NCBI RefSeq assembly: GCF_002440555.1 | Contig: NZ_DJUR01000033.1 | Coordinates: 1 to 37,186, forward strand | Source: Aerococcus sp. UBA6277 | GTDB taxonomy: Bacteria; Bacillota; Bacilli; Lactobacillales; Aerococcaceae | DNA: 37,186 bases | Direction of reading: 5' to 3' | Part shown: one piece after another, positions 17,998-25,768 of the stretch | Position numbering within the stretch: the stretch's first letter is position 1 | How the letters are laid out: each line of letters opens with the position of its first letter | Translations under genes and position numbers: made by a program | Notes under the pieces: generated by a model | The model's input: the letters and a program-made list of their open reading frames with translations, nothing else | Told to the model about the DNA's origin: nothing | The model's database searches: none

Positions 17998-19896
17998 ATG
18001 AATCAAAACACCTATGAAAAATTACAATACGAGGCCTTTAAAGCCATGGTCCGTTCTTACTGTGTCAGCGAACTTGGTGGTCAATTAATCGACAAATTAA
18101 CCCCGTCTACCAATCTTGACGTGGTTCAATTACGGCTAAAGGAAACCTCTGAAGCTCGCGCCATTATTGATACCGGGTCATCCGTCCCCTTTATGGGGGT
18201 CACTAACCTAGACCACACCCTGACCAAGTTGGACAAGGGAATTGTCCTGACCGCCAACGAACTTTTCGCGGTAGCTGAATTCCTGCGGGGGTGTCGTCGG
18301 ATAGCTAGCTTTATGGACAGGCATACCTTTATCGCCCCAAACCTTGCCCAATACGCCCAATCAATGACTGACCTCCGCCAGATTGAGGAGGAAATTCATT
18401 TTGCCATTAAAAATAATCAAGTAGATAGCGAGGCTAATCGTGATTTGAAACGTGCTCGCCACCATATACAAACGGCCGAAGACAAAATTAAGGATCGCCT
18501 AAACAAATTTCTGACCAGCGCTAGCAATAAGTCTTCCATCCAGGAATTCGTCGTGGCCTATAAGAACGACCACTACACCATTCCCATCAAAGCTTCCTAC
18601 AAAAATCAAGTTCAAGGAACAGTGATTGAAATGTCACAAAAGGGCACAACGATTTTTGTTGAACCTAACGTGGTCAGCAAATTATCCGCCGAGCTAGATG
18701 GCTTGCGTGCCGAGGAAGCCATGCTTGAATACCAGATTTTAGCTGGTTTAACCGGTTTGATCGTTGAAAATACTCAACTGATTCGAGTTAATATTGAGTT
18801 AATCGCTCAGTACGACATGATCTTCGCCAAAGGGAAACACAGTCGCCATATTGACGGCATTGCCCCCTCAACCAACGATTATGGCTACATCAACCTAGTA
18901 GACGCCAAGCACCCCCTATTAACAGGGCCAGTCGTACCTTTGAATTTCACCATTGGAGACGACTACCGAAGCTTGGTCATTACCGGACCAAATGCCGGTG
19001 GGAAGACCATCGTCTTAAAAACGGTCGGGTTAGTGACCCTCGCTACCATGTCAGGTTGTCATATTGCCGCTAGCCCTGAAACAGAAGTGGCTGTTTTTGA
19101 CCAGACTTTCGTCAACCTTGGGGACAACCAAAGTCTTGAAAATGCCTTATCCACATTCTCATCGCATATGAAGAATTTATCGGATATTTTGCGCGTGGCC
19201 AACAACAATACCCTGTTGCTGTTTGATGAAATCGGCAGCGGGACTGAACCCAATGAAGGTGCCGCCCTAGCGATTGCCATTTTAGAAGAGTTTTACCTGA
19301 AGGGTGCGATTACCGTTGCCACCACCCATTACGGTGAAATCAAGGACTTTTCAGACCAGCATCCAGATTTTATGAATGCCGCCATGCAGTTCCAGAATAA
19401 AAGTCTAGAACCTACCTATAAATTATTGATGGGTCAATCCGGCGCCAGCAATGCCATGTGGATTTCCCGGAAAATGGCCATTCCTGAGCATCTCTTACAG
19501 CGAGCAGAAGGCTACCTAATTGATAAAAACTACCAATTTGACCTGGTAAAAGACAGTAAAGTCAGAAAAGCAAAATTCAGTAAACTAGGAGACGCCCTTT
19601 TCACTGACTACCAAAAAGGTGACCGAGTGACCTTACTTGAAACTGGCCAATCTGCTTTAATTTATTCACAGGTGGATAAATACCATCAAGTAACAGTGTA
19701 TGTTGCCGGTGAGTATATGGATATCCACGTCCGGCGCCTACAATTAGCCGAAAAAGCCAGCGACTTATACCCAGATGGTTACAATTTAGACAATCTATTT
19801 GTGGATTACGCTACCCGTAAACTCAATCACGATATTGAACGCGGATCGAAAAAAGCCCTGCGGAAAATCCATAAAGAGTTGCGCCATGAGGATTAA
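17998..19896 (+). CDS. MutS2-like ATPase without Smr domain
   Basis: 632-aa member of the MutS family related to MutS2, which acts on branched DNA and, in Bacillus, on collided ribosomes. It has the MutS core/clamp region (about residues 1-290), Walker A GPNAGGKT (330-337), the LGDNQSLENALSTFSSHMKN segment (about 374-393) and Walker B LLLFDEIGSG (406-415). MutS2 is normally about 780 aa with a C-terminal Smr nuclease domain. Here the chain ends in a short basic tail, so no Smr domain is present. No frameshift is visible, and a terminator follows, so this is probably a distinct short paralog, known as an accessory MutS-type protein in several Firmicutes. GAGGAG lies 8-9 nt before the ATG. Confidence 0.85.
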   Translation: MNQNTYEKLQYEAFKAMVRSYCVSELGGQLIDKLTPSTNLDVVQLRLKETSEARAIIDTGSSVPFMGVTNLDHTLTKLDKGIVLTANELFAVAEFLRGCRRIASFMDRHTFIAPNLAQYAQSMTDLRQIEEEIHFAIKNNQVDSEANRDLKRARHHIQTAEDKIKDRLNKFLTSASNKSSIQEFVVAYKNDHYTIPIKASYKNQVQGTVIEMSQKGTTIFVEPNVVSKLSAELDGLRAEEAMLEYQILAGLTGLIVENTQLIRVNIELIAQYDMIFAKGKHSRHIDGIAPSTNDYGYINLVDAKHPLLTGPVVPLNFTIGDDYRSLVITGPNAGGKTIVLKTVGLVTLATMSGCHIAASPETEVAVFDQTFVNLGDNQSLENALSTFSSHMKNLSDILRVANNNTLLLFDEIGSGTEPNEGAALAIAILEEFYLKGAITVATTHYGEIKDFSDQHPDFMNAAMQFQNKSLEPTYKLLMGQSGASNAMWISRKMAIPEHLLQRAEGYLIDKNYQFDLVKDSKVRKAKFSKLGDALFTDYQKGDRVTLLETGQSALIYSQVDKYHQVTVYVAGEYMDIHVRRLQLAEKASDLYPDGYNLDNLFVDYATRKLNHDIERGSKKALRKIHKELRHED

Positions 19897-19979
19897 GTTC
19901 AGGATCTAGTATCGGATTAAATAAAGAACGGGACAAAAATTGCCCACCACTTCCATTCTGGCTATTGAAAGCCGATTAA

Positions 19980-20018
19980 AAAAGCATTGCCTGAAATTTC
20001 GGGCAATGCTTTTTTTTC
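19980..20018 (+). terminator. Terminator of the mutS2-like gene
   Basis: AAAAGCATTGCC (19980-19991) and GGCAATGCTTTT (20002-20013) form a 12-bp stem with a long T-tract. Confidence 0.9.
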
Positions 20019-20025
20019 GTTATTT

Positions 20026-20452
20026 TTACCAAATATTCCAGGGATAAGCTTCTGGAAAAGTTGATTCTGCAGCGATTGGGGTCTTTTGAACAGGATGGGT
20101 TAAGGTCAGACTATTAGCCCATAAAGCAATTTGTTGGCCCGCTTTACTGTATTGTGCACCATATTCTTAATCCCCCCAAATAAACGTACCAATTCCTGCC
20201 AGTTGAACCAGAATTTGATGGGGAGCGGCCGGTCTGTAACTTTACGCTAAGTAGACTGAGTCCGTCTCTAGATGGGATCACACTATAATCTAGCACGGCC
20301 TTTTTCCCTTCCTTATGGTTCTCTGAAACAATTGACACTTTATTCTTTTGTCGGTTTTTGTACAGGTAATCCACAAGGCGGCTGCTAGCCTGTTTCGTAT
20401 TCCCATTGACCACCGCCAAAGTAGTAATAAAATTAATACGTATTTCCAACAT
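20026..20452 (-). pseudogene. RluA-family pseudouridine synthase, truncated and frameshifted
   Basis: Only the C-terminal half remains. TTLAVVNGNTKQASSRLVDY, the conserved KEGKKAVLDYSVI and LSLLSVKLQTGR are in one frame. After TGR the text continues in another frame as PHQILVQLAGIGTFIWGD, one in-frame TAA (where EYG follows), then EYGAQYSKAGQQIALWANS and a tail ending FPEAYPWNIW at 20026. The catalytic HRLD domain is absent: 20453-20560 shows no coding text. The gene is therefore dead three ways: 5' deletion, frameshift at about 20218-20222, and a stop near 20165. The stretch 20453-20733 is AT-rich noncoding with only a cre-like TGAAAACGTTTTAT at 20618-20631. Confidence 0.85.
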
Positions 20453-20754
20453 TGCTACAGCAATAAGTTTTTCTTTATAAAAACCTTTGACATTTTATAT
20501 TGTTCTTGGTCTTTTTGAGTTGTTAAATAAGTTGTGATAGGCAATCGATAATAATTAATCTTTTAAGAGTAAATTTAATCCAGTTATCGACATTATACTT
20601 TTCTTCTCCGATAAAAATGAAAACGTTTTATGTATCTTTCTTTATTTTTCGTCAAATGTTATGATAAATATTGGATTAAAAAAATATATATTATCTAATA
20701 AAAATTTCATTTAGTGGATATTTTTATTTTTCTATGGTTAGGGAGGAAGTTTTT

Positions 20755-21237
20755 ATGAAAAAGCAATATGCTTTTTATGCGGTAACGGCGGCACTAGTTG
20801 TAGCCATTTCTTTATTTATCATTATTCCTGTTCCTGCATCGAACGGATTCTTCACATTTGCTGATGTGGGGATTGTGACGGCTTCATTAGTCTTTGGACC
20901 AGTGGGCGGACTCGTTGTCGGTGCCATGTCTGGTGGGTTAATTGACTTACTCTCAGGCTATGCACAGTGGATTATCTTCTCAGCAGTTATCCACGGAGCG
21001 CAAGGATATATTGCTGGTTTGGCCAAAGATAAAGGCCGTAAAGAAAAAGTATTATACTTAGTTTTATCCGCTGTTGTGATGATTGTCGGTTATGCGATTG
21101 CTAGCTGGATCTTATATGGTACGGTTGCTGCAGCGATTGCTGGCTTGTTCACTAATATTCTACAATCTGGTGTAGGGGTCTTGATCGCTATTCCAATCAG
21201 TATCCGATTAAAACCAGTTATTGAACGCTACTTATAG
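20755..21237 (+). CDS. ECF transporter S component (substrate-binding membrane subunit)
   Basis: 160-aa membrane protein with about five to six helices. FFTFADVGIVTASLVFGPVG (about residues 31-50) and GAMSGGLIDLLSGYAQW form the substrate-pocket region typical of vitamin-binding S components, which use the shared EcfA/A'/T energising module. The substrate cannot be assigned; no vitamin riboswitch is visible upstream. GGGAGG lies 8 nt before ATG 20755; an earlier in-frame ATG at 20734 lacks a ribosome site. It is a solitary gene with a strong terminator, as usual for group II ECF systems whose EcfAAT genes lie elsewhere. Confidence 0.85.
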   Translation: MKKQYAFYAVTAALVVAISLFIIIPVPASNGFFTFADVGIVTASLVFGPVGGLVVGAMSGGLIDLLSGYAQWIIFSAVIHGAQGYIAGLAKDKGRKEKVLYLVLSAVVMIVGYAIASWILYGTVAAAIAGLFTNILQSGVGVLIAIPISIRLKPVIERYL

Positions 21238-21258
21238 GTTGAATATGTAGTTAAAAGG

Positions 21259-21299
21259 AAATGACCACTAGCTCGAACCTCGAGTTAGTGGTCATTTTT
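21259..21299 (+). terminator. Terminator of the ECF S-component gene
   Basis: An 18-bp stem (21259-21276 with 21280-21297, one G-T pair, loop ACC) runs into TTTTTG. It begins 22 nt after the stop codon. Confidence 0.9.
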
Positions 21300-21330
21300 G
21301 ATTTGATAGCTATTGTTGGCCCCTTGTCTC

Positions 21331-21363
21331 GGGTCAATAAGGTAAAAACCTAAAAATAGACCC
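21331..21363. repeat. Small nested hairpin between two terminators
   Basis: GGGTC/GACCC encloses AGGT/ACCT. Nearby GCGAAA and TTTTCGC could pair too. Between 21300 and 21430 there is no credible gene: an AAGGGG-preceded ATG at 21424 stops after two more codons. Confidence 0.35.
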
Positions 21364-21429
21364 AAATCTTGCGAAACGCAGCACTTTTCGCCTCCCAGCG
21401 AATAAGTTATGAAGGGGAATAACATGAAA

Positions 21430-21470
21430 AAATAGTCCAAGCAATTTATTTTAAACCGCTTGGACTATTT
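21430..21470 (-). terminator. Terminator of the unknown two-frame gene
   Basis: AAATAGTCCAAGC (21430-21442) and GCTTGGACTATTT (21458-21470) form a perfect 13-bp stem, followed on the minus strand by TTTCATG beyond the TTT of the stem. It lies 46 nt after the stop codon at 21516. Confidence 0.8.
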
Positions 21471-21515
21471 ATACTTACACGCCAGATTCAAATATACGTT
21501 TTATTTTCCGTATCA

Positions 21516-22887
21516 TTAGACCCTTTCAGGTATGAATAATCGTTGCTCATTATCTTCTGTTACGATATATAGCAACTCTTGATCTTGATTGGACAAAGAG
21601 ATGACTTCATTTATCATTTCATCGATATCTCTATTACGAGATAGAGCTTCAATAGTAGTCGATAATTCCTGATTTATATCGGCTAGTCTTTCTTCAACTT
21701 TGGCTACTTCTCGCTTAGGCAAACCTGTTACGACGGACTTAAGCCCCTTACTTGACGCCTCACCAATATTTTTTGAAAACTGTCCAACAGACCCAGAAAG
21801 CTTCTCAACTTGTCCAGGTAATTTTAATCCCTTTTTCTTAGCTTTGTCTTCATTCTTATCCTTTTTCAAAAACGGTAAGTTGCTAGACTTTTCGCTAAAA
21901 CTTTCCAGAAATTTCTCAGATCCCTCTAGTCGATTCGTTTTATGGGCCAACTCTTCATTTTTTTGTTGAACGATGACATCATAAATATCTTCTAGTTTCG
22001 TTTCATAATTTAAAATAGAAACTATTCGCAAATTTTTCTTTAAGTTCTTCAGTTCGCGCTTTAATTAATTCATTTGAATTACCCAGTTTTATTCGAACAC
22101 TAATTTCTATTAAATCAGCATATAAGGATAATTTATCTGTTTCAAAGGCATATTTTATTGCATAGTTAATATCACCTATCAATTTGTCTTCTGTTTTTTG
22201 ATTATTCTTCTGCAGTAAGTCTTGTTCATATCGTTTCAATCTTTGCTGGAACTGTTCATAGATACTCGTAATTTCAATTTTAAGATGTCTGATTTGGCCG
22301 ATATCCGCTTGATCTACCATTTTACGCTTAGCAATTTCTAGTAAACCTTTACTTGCAGATATTATCTTGCCTATAATTTCATCTTCATGCATATTAAAAA
22401 GCACGTCTAATTTTTCATCGATAGCAGAAATTTGACTATTAATTTCATTAAGATAATAGGTACTTGAAGCAAAAGCCATGGCTTGCATACCAATTCCTAA
22501 AACCATTGCAGGGTTAATAGCGTTTGGCATATTTATTTCAGAAAAGCCAGCATGACTAATTAAATGATTTTCGCTGTCTCTCACCATAGTCGTAAAGGTA
22601 TTATCTACTTTAAAATGAGATAATTTTTCAGGACTTACTGTAGCTGTATATAAGCCATTTGGATAAGTTTCTAAGATTTGTTCAAATGCCATACTGTTGG
22701 TCTTAAAAAATACTCCAGCATCTACTAAACTTCCCCCTATTAATGAAGTAGTACCTAAATTAACTTCTTTAAATTTTTTACCGAAACTAATTTTTCCTTC
22801 TGACGCTCTCTCAAATTGTAGCTCATTTCCTGAGGAATCAACCATAACATTAACTTCATTATTCTTTGATGGTGTATTCTCCGTCAT
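21516..22887 (-). pseudogene. Unknown protein with hydrophobic segment and coiled coils, split into two frames
   Basis: Frame 1 (22887-22003, 294 aa) starts at ATG with GGGAG 8 nt upstream. It has a polar N-terminal domain, a hydrophobic stretch NPAMVLGIGMQAMAFASSTY (about residues 126-145) and long charged helices. Frame 2 (22031-21516, 171 aa) overlaps it by 29 nt in the +1 frame. Its first possible start is a TTG with no ribosome site, and no ATG occurs until near its end. It continues the helical, Lys/Glu-rich style with a basic KKDKNEDKAKKKGLKLPG segment. The simplest reading is one gene of about 456 codons broken by one extra base in GAAAAATTT (about 22030-22037); programmed frameshifting or a second coupled gene are alternatives. 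No family recognised. A single terminator follows frame 2. Confidence 0.6.
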
Positions 22888-23004
22888 AGCAATCGTCTCC
22901 CAAACTGTTTAATTATATATATTATATTAAAAGTTACAGGGAATACAATCTTAATATGTGCAGTTTACTAATAAGTTTAAAATAAATTACTTGGCTTTGA
23001 TTGC

Positions 23005-23348
23005 CTAAATATATGTACCGCATTCAATTGCCAATATGGCATAAATCAATGAATCCGTCCACTCACCCTTAGGCCAATAATCTTGGATAAAATGAACTTC
23101 CTTTCGCATGCCCAGTCGCTCACATAAAGCTGCAGAACTTATTTTTCTAGCATCCAAATTCGCGCCACTATGCGATGAATATTAGATTGGTCTAATACGG
23201 TAGCTATCAGAACATAGACAGCTTCCTTGGCATAGCCTTCTCCCCTAAAACCTTTTGAGAAAGTATAGCCAATCTCCACCGTTTCTTGCATGTCTGTATA
23301 AGTCACAAACAAATTGCCGATAACCTTGGCATCTATAACTACCGCCAA
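23005..23348 (-). pseudogene. GNAT acetyltransferase (RimJ/RimL-like), truncated and frameshifted
   Basis: The first frame reads IGNLFVTYTDMQETVEIGYT, then FRGEGYAKEAVYVLIATVL and IHRIVARIWMLEK, where it stops. The neighbouring frame continues DARKISSAALCERLGMRKEV, HFIQDYWPKGEW and DSLIYAILA to a stop at 23005, which completes the acetyl-CoA-binding half of a GNAT fold. The frame change is near 23140-23155. Upstream of 23348 stops appear at once, so the N-terminal part is missing too. The adjacent 22888-23004 is the promoter region of the unknown gene. Confidence 0.82.
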
Positions 23349-23439
23349 ATCTTAATTTTTTCAGTTAATCCATATCATGCGACTGTATTTCCCATCTATG
23401 TTATGATGAAATTAATCAAAACTAACGGAGGTATTTAGA

Positions 23440-23820
23440 ATGAGCCAAGTACTTGTTGAAATTTGTTTACGTGTGAGAGATATTGATGCGACTTTAGATT
23501 TCTATACAAATCTATTTGATTTTGAGGTAGCTAGCCGCAGAGAGTTTCCGGAGAATAAATTTGATTTAATCTACTTAAACTCACCAGGTTCAAATGTCCA
23601 AATTGAGTTGACTTACAACTATGATGCAGATCCATACACAATTGGCGACGGCTTTAGCCATTTAGGTGTAACTGTTGATGATTTAGAAGCTATGCATGAA
23701 ATTTGTAAAGCATCTGCTTATGAAACTGGCGACTTAAAAGGTCTTTCAGGAGGCACACCTTCATACTTCTTCGTAACTGACCCAGATGGTTACAGAATTG
23801 AAGTTAAACGTAAAAAATAA
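23440..23820 (+). CDS. gloA: VOC-family protein, glyoxalase I (GloA) type
   Basis: 126-aa two-module vicinal-oxygen-chelate protein resembling lactoylglutathione lyase, which detoxifies methylglyoxal adducts. Metal ligands expected from GloA are visible as Glu in IELTYNYD, His in FSHLGVTV and Glu in DPDGYRIEV. The first ligand, His in E. coli HTMLRV, is replaced by Glu7 in EICLRV. Lactobacillales usually lack glutathione or import it, so the thiol cofactor is uncertain. GGAGG is 8 nt before the ATG and a TATGAT -10 lies at 23402. Its terminator has been split by an insertion sequence. Confidence 0.85.
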   Translation: MSQVLVEICLRVRDIDATLDFYTNLFDFEVASRREFPENKFDLIYLNSPGSNVQIELTYNYDADPYTIGDGFSHLGVTVDDLEAMHEICKASAYETGDLKGLSGGTPSYFFVTDPDGYRIEVKRKK

Positions 23821-23910
23821 TTACCCATTCCTATAAAACAAAAGGCGTTACCCTAGTTTACTCTGAACTGCACCCTGTCAAGTAGACAGGTAAATAAACA
23901 AAATTTTTGT

Positions 23911-23945
23911 GCCATGTATGATACTTTTCATCCATGGCTTTTTTT
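23911..23945 (+). terminator. Terminator-like hairpin at the left end of the IS
   Basis: GCCATG/CATGGC (23911-23938) encloses ATGA/TCAT and is followed by TTTTTTT on the plus strand. It could stop gloA transcription entering the element, in place of the split native terminator. Confidence 0.65.
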
Positions 23946-24837
23946 ATGCCGGAATGCTTAAGCCCATTTTTAACGTCACCCGTTGAGTGTTATAAAACCC
24001 AATATATTGTTTAATATCATTCTCTAATTCTTCAAAGCTCACATAAGTCTTCAGCCGATACATTTCTTCTTTAATAATTCCCCAAAAGTTCTCCATTGGA
24101 CCGTTATCAATGCATTTCCCCACACGAGACATACTGTGGGTGAGTTGATGTTTCTTCACAAAATTATTAAAGTCGTATGACGTGTATTGATATCCCCGAT
24201 CGCTATGAATAAGCGTTTGGGTTGATATAATCTTGTCTTCAATTTGGCGAACTGTATCACGAACTAAGGCATTATCATTACGTTTCGATAGTTTAAAGGC
24301 TACGATCTTATTTTCGCCATAATCCAATATGGCACTAAGATAAGCTTTGGCGTTCTCTCCATACTTAAATTCAGTCACATCGGTTAATAAGACTTCCATC
24401 GATTGATAGTCCTTTCGGAATTCTCTATTGAGGACATTATCGGCGATATGTGCAGGATTGTGGGGCTTGTAACGATATCGTTTCCGACGGATAACAGCTT
24501 TCAAGTTCAGTAATTTCATCAAACGATAGACACACTTATGGTTTACTTTAGCGTTCATGAAGTAGTTCAGATAGATAGTTATTCGACGATAGCCATAAAT
24601 ACCTTTATGCTTTTCATAGACTTGAAGGATTAATTCAACAAGCTTTCGAAGCCGTTTTTCCGACGCAGTCGGCTTGCGTTTCAACCACTTATAATAACCC
24701 GCTCTGCTCACACCCAAAGCATCACAGAGATGGATTACTTTGTATCCTTCTTTTTGTAGTTTCTTGATCGTTTGGTATTCCGCTTCATACCTCGTTTGCG
24801 TGACATCAACTCTCTTTCCACTTCTTCTAACTTTTTT
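23944..24837 (-). CDS. IS150-type transposase OrfB, rve/DDE domain
   Basis: Catalytic half of the IS3-family transposase. DDE residues are visible: Asp in LLTDVTEFKYGENAKAYLSA, Asp in IHSDRGYQYTS, and Glu in DNGPMENFWGIIKEE. Before these lie the HTH_21-type region GVSRAGYYKWLKRKPT and KHKGIYGYRRI. There is no proper start codon: the frame stays open back to the heptamer A AAA AAG (24837-24831) in orfA. The working product is therefore the OrfAB fusion made by a -1 ribosomal frameshift, as is known for this family. A TTG at 24717 is the first internal start-like codon. The C-terminus (VTLKMGLSIPA) is a little short against relatives ending SPVEYR-like, which may be normal for this subgroup. 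Confidence 0.85.
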   Translation of the reverse strand, partial: KKVRRSGKRVDVTQTRYEAEYQTIKKLQKEGYKVIHLCDALGVSRAGYYKWLKRKPTASEKRLRKLVELILQVYEKHKGIYGYRRITIYLNYFMNAKVNHKCVYRLMKLLNLKAVIRRKRYRYKPHNPAHIADNVLNREFRKDYQSMEVLLTDVTEFKYGENAKAYLSAILDYGENKIVAFKLSKRNDNALVRDTVRQIEDKIISTQTLIHSDRGYQYTSYDFNNFVKKHQLTHSMSRVGKCIDNGPMENFWGIIKEEMYRLKTYVSFEELENDIKQYIGFYNTQRVTLKMGLSIPA

Positions 24838-25490
24838 AACGCTACGTTCTCCGTTTCTAGATACTCATTTCGTGCTCTTAAAGCTGCATTTTCAGCCCGG
24901 ATTCTTTCTTCTTCCGTTTGAACAGAGTTTGGTTTGCCGCGACCTCGTCCATCTACTAGTCCGTCAGGACCATGCTTCTTATATTTTTGAACCCATGAAT
25001 ACACGTTATTGTAGGATACCTGATACTTCTCAGCAGTTTTTTTATAAGATAAACTATTAGCTAGGCAGTCTTGGACTATTTTGATTTTTTCTTCTTGTGT
25101 TGATTTTTTATCTGTCATCGTATACACCTCGGATTTTGGAGAATAGCTCCTCATTTCTTCCCCTTTAGTATACTTGTTTATCCAGCTCCTGACAGTATCA
25201 ACTTTTGGGATATTATATTTAACAGCTAGCTGACCTATAGGTAATCTATCTTCTAAATATTCTTTCACGACTAAGTCCTTAAATTCTTTGCTATATTTAT
25301 TGTACTTAGATTTAACTTGAATCCCACTAATTCCATGCTCTTGGTATCTTAAGACTTTATCCCAAAAGGACGTCCAATTAATTAATAAACCATAGGCTTC
25401 TTTTAATTCTTTGAAACTGATTCCTTCATTCAGATACATCAAAATATATCTTTCGATTTCTTCAGTTGTATGTTTACTGTTTGAACGCAT
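24735..25490 (-). CDS. IS150-type OrfA, DNA-binding protein
   Basis: 251 aa, longer than the roughly 175 aa of IS150 OrfA. It has two or more helix-turn-helix units (about residues 10-50 and 130-170), including LPIGQLAVKYNIPKVDTVRSW and SYKKTAEKYQVSYNNVYSW, and a C-terminal leucine-zipper-like helix (about 195-225). It binds the terminal repeats and supplies the N-terminus of the OrfAB transposase. TTA AAA AAG codons at 24839-24831 form the slip site, and the -1 frame is open from there into OrfB. The ATG at 25490 is preceded by AGGGGGA, which lies inside a hairpin arm. Confidence 0.85.
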   Translation of the reverse strand: MRSNSKHTTEEIERYILMYLNEGISFKELKEAYGLLINWTSFWDKVLRYQEHGISGIQVKSKYNKYSKEFKDLVVKEYLEDRLPIGQLAVKYNIPKVDTVRSWINKYTKGEEMRSYSPKSEVYTMTDKKSTQEEKIKIVQDCLANSLSYKKTAEKYQVSYNNVYSWVQKYKKHGPDGLVDGRGRGKPNSVQTEEERIRAENAALRARNEYLETENVALKKLEEVERELMSRKRGMKRNTKRSRNYKKKDTK

Positions 25491-25496
25491 AAAAAT

Positions 25497-25540
25497 CCCC
25501 CTAAAGTAATTTTTCTTTTTTAAGTGTCTACTTTAGGGGG
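25497..25540 (-). promoter_or_regulatory. Hairpin hiding the orfA ribosome binding site
   Basis: CCCCCTAAAGTA (25497-25508) and TACTTTAGGGGG (25529-25540) are perfect 12-bp inverted copies just before orfA. In RNA that enters the element from outside, the AGGGGGA ribosome site would be paired. IS10 and IS50 protect themselves in this way against read-through transcription, which here would come from the trp operon on the same strand. Confidence 0.6.
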
Positions 25541-25768
25541 AGCATATCACTCGCTAAGGTAACGCCTTTTGTTTTATTATTCCGCCCCTATTCAAATGTC
25601 AATTTCGTACGCTTCTTGATACGTATAAAAATAGTATATGTGGTCCCTTTATAGATAGACAAGATGGTTTTAGTCTAGTTGAATTATCCATGGTGAAGTA
25701 GCGGTATTTTCGTTACTAGTCACCTTTTGCCTTCAGCATCAACTTTTACCAATATTTCCTAGAGCATG

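Larger units (their letters stand above)
23864..25549 (-). mobile_element. IS3-family (IS150-type) insertion sequence, 1686 bp
   Basis: The element begins TGAACTGCACCC and ends, read inward, TGATATGCTCCC. Its imperfect terminal inverted repeats of about 25 bp share the block AAGTAGACA. It is flanked by CTC at 23861-23863 and 25550-25552, a 3-bp target duplication usual for IS150-type elements. It carries orfA and orfB with an A AAA AAG slip site, and both appear intact. The plus strand of its left end has a terminator-like hairpin. It sits in the loop of the gloA/trp terminator. Confidence 0.88.
23835..25575. terminator. Bidirectional gloA/trp terminator split by an IS
   Basis: AAAACAAAAGGCGTTACC (about 23836-23853) and its exact inverted copy GGTAACGCCTTTTGTTTT (about 25558-25575) face each other across the insertion sequence. 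Without the IS and one target copy, they form an 18-bp stem, extended by TAG/CTA, with T-tracts on both strands, between the convergent gloA and trp units. Confidence 0.85.

Noticed and set aside
20144..20452. 102-codon minus-strand frame as an intact gene
   Set aside because: It is the middle of a broken RluA-family gene; its last 25 codons are out of frame with the family.
20618..20631. cre site upstream of the ECF S-component gene
   Set aside because: TGAAAACGTTTTAT lacks the final CA of the consensus and its place relative to a promoter is unclear; kept only as a note.
21424..21432. ATG preceded by AAGGGG between the ECF gene and the unknown gene
   Set aside because: It stops after two further codons and the following hairpin is the terminator of the opposite-strand gene.
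23139..23348. 69-codon minus-strand frame as an intact small acetyltransferase
   Set aside because: Too short for a GNAT fold, and the rest of the domain continues in another frame.
24740..25060. 106-codon plus-strand frame inside the insertion sequence
   Set aside because: Antisense to orfA, with no ribosome site and unlikely composition.
25692..25724. Hairpin GGTGA...TCACC after trpA as the trp terminator
   Set aside because: No T-tract follows on the minus strand; the split 18-bp hairpin at the IS site is the better candidate.
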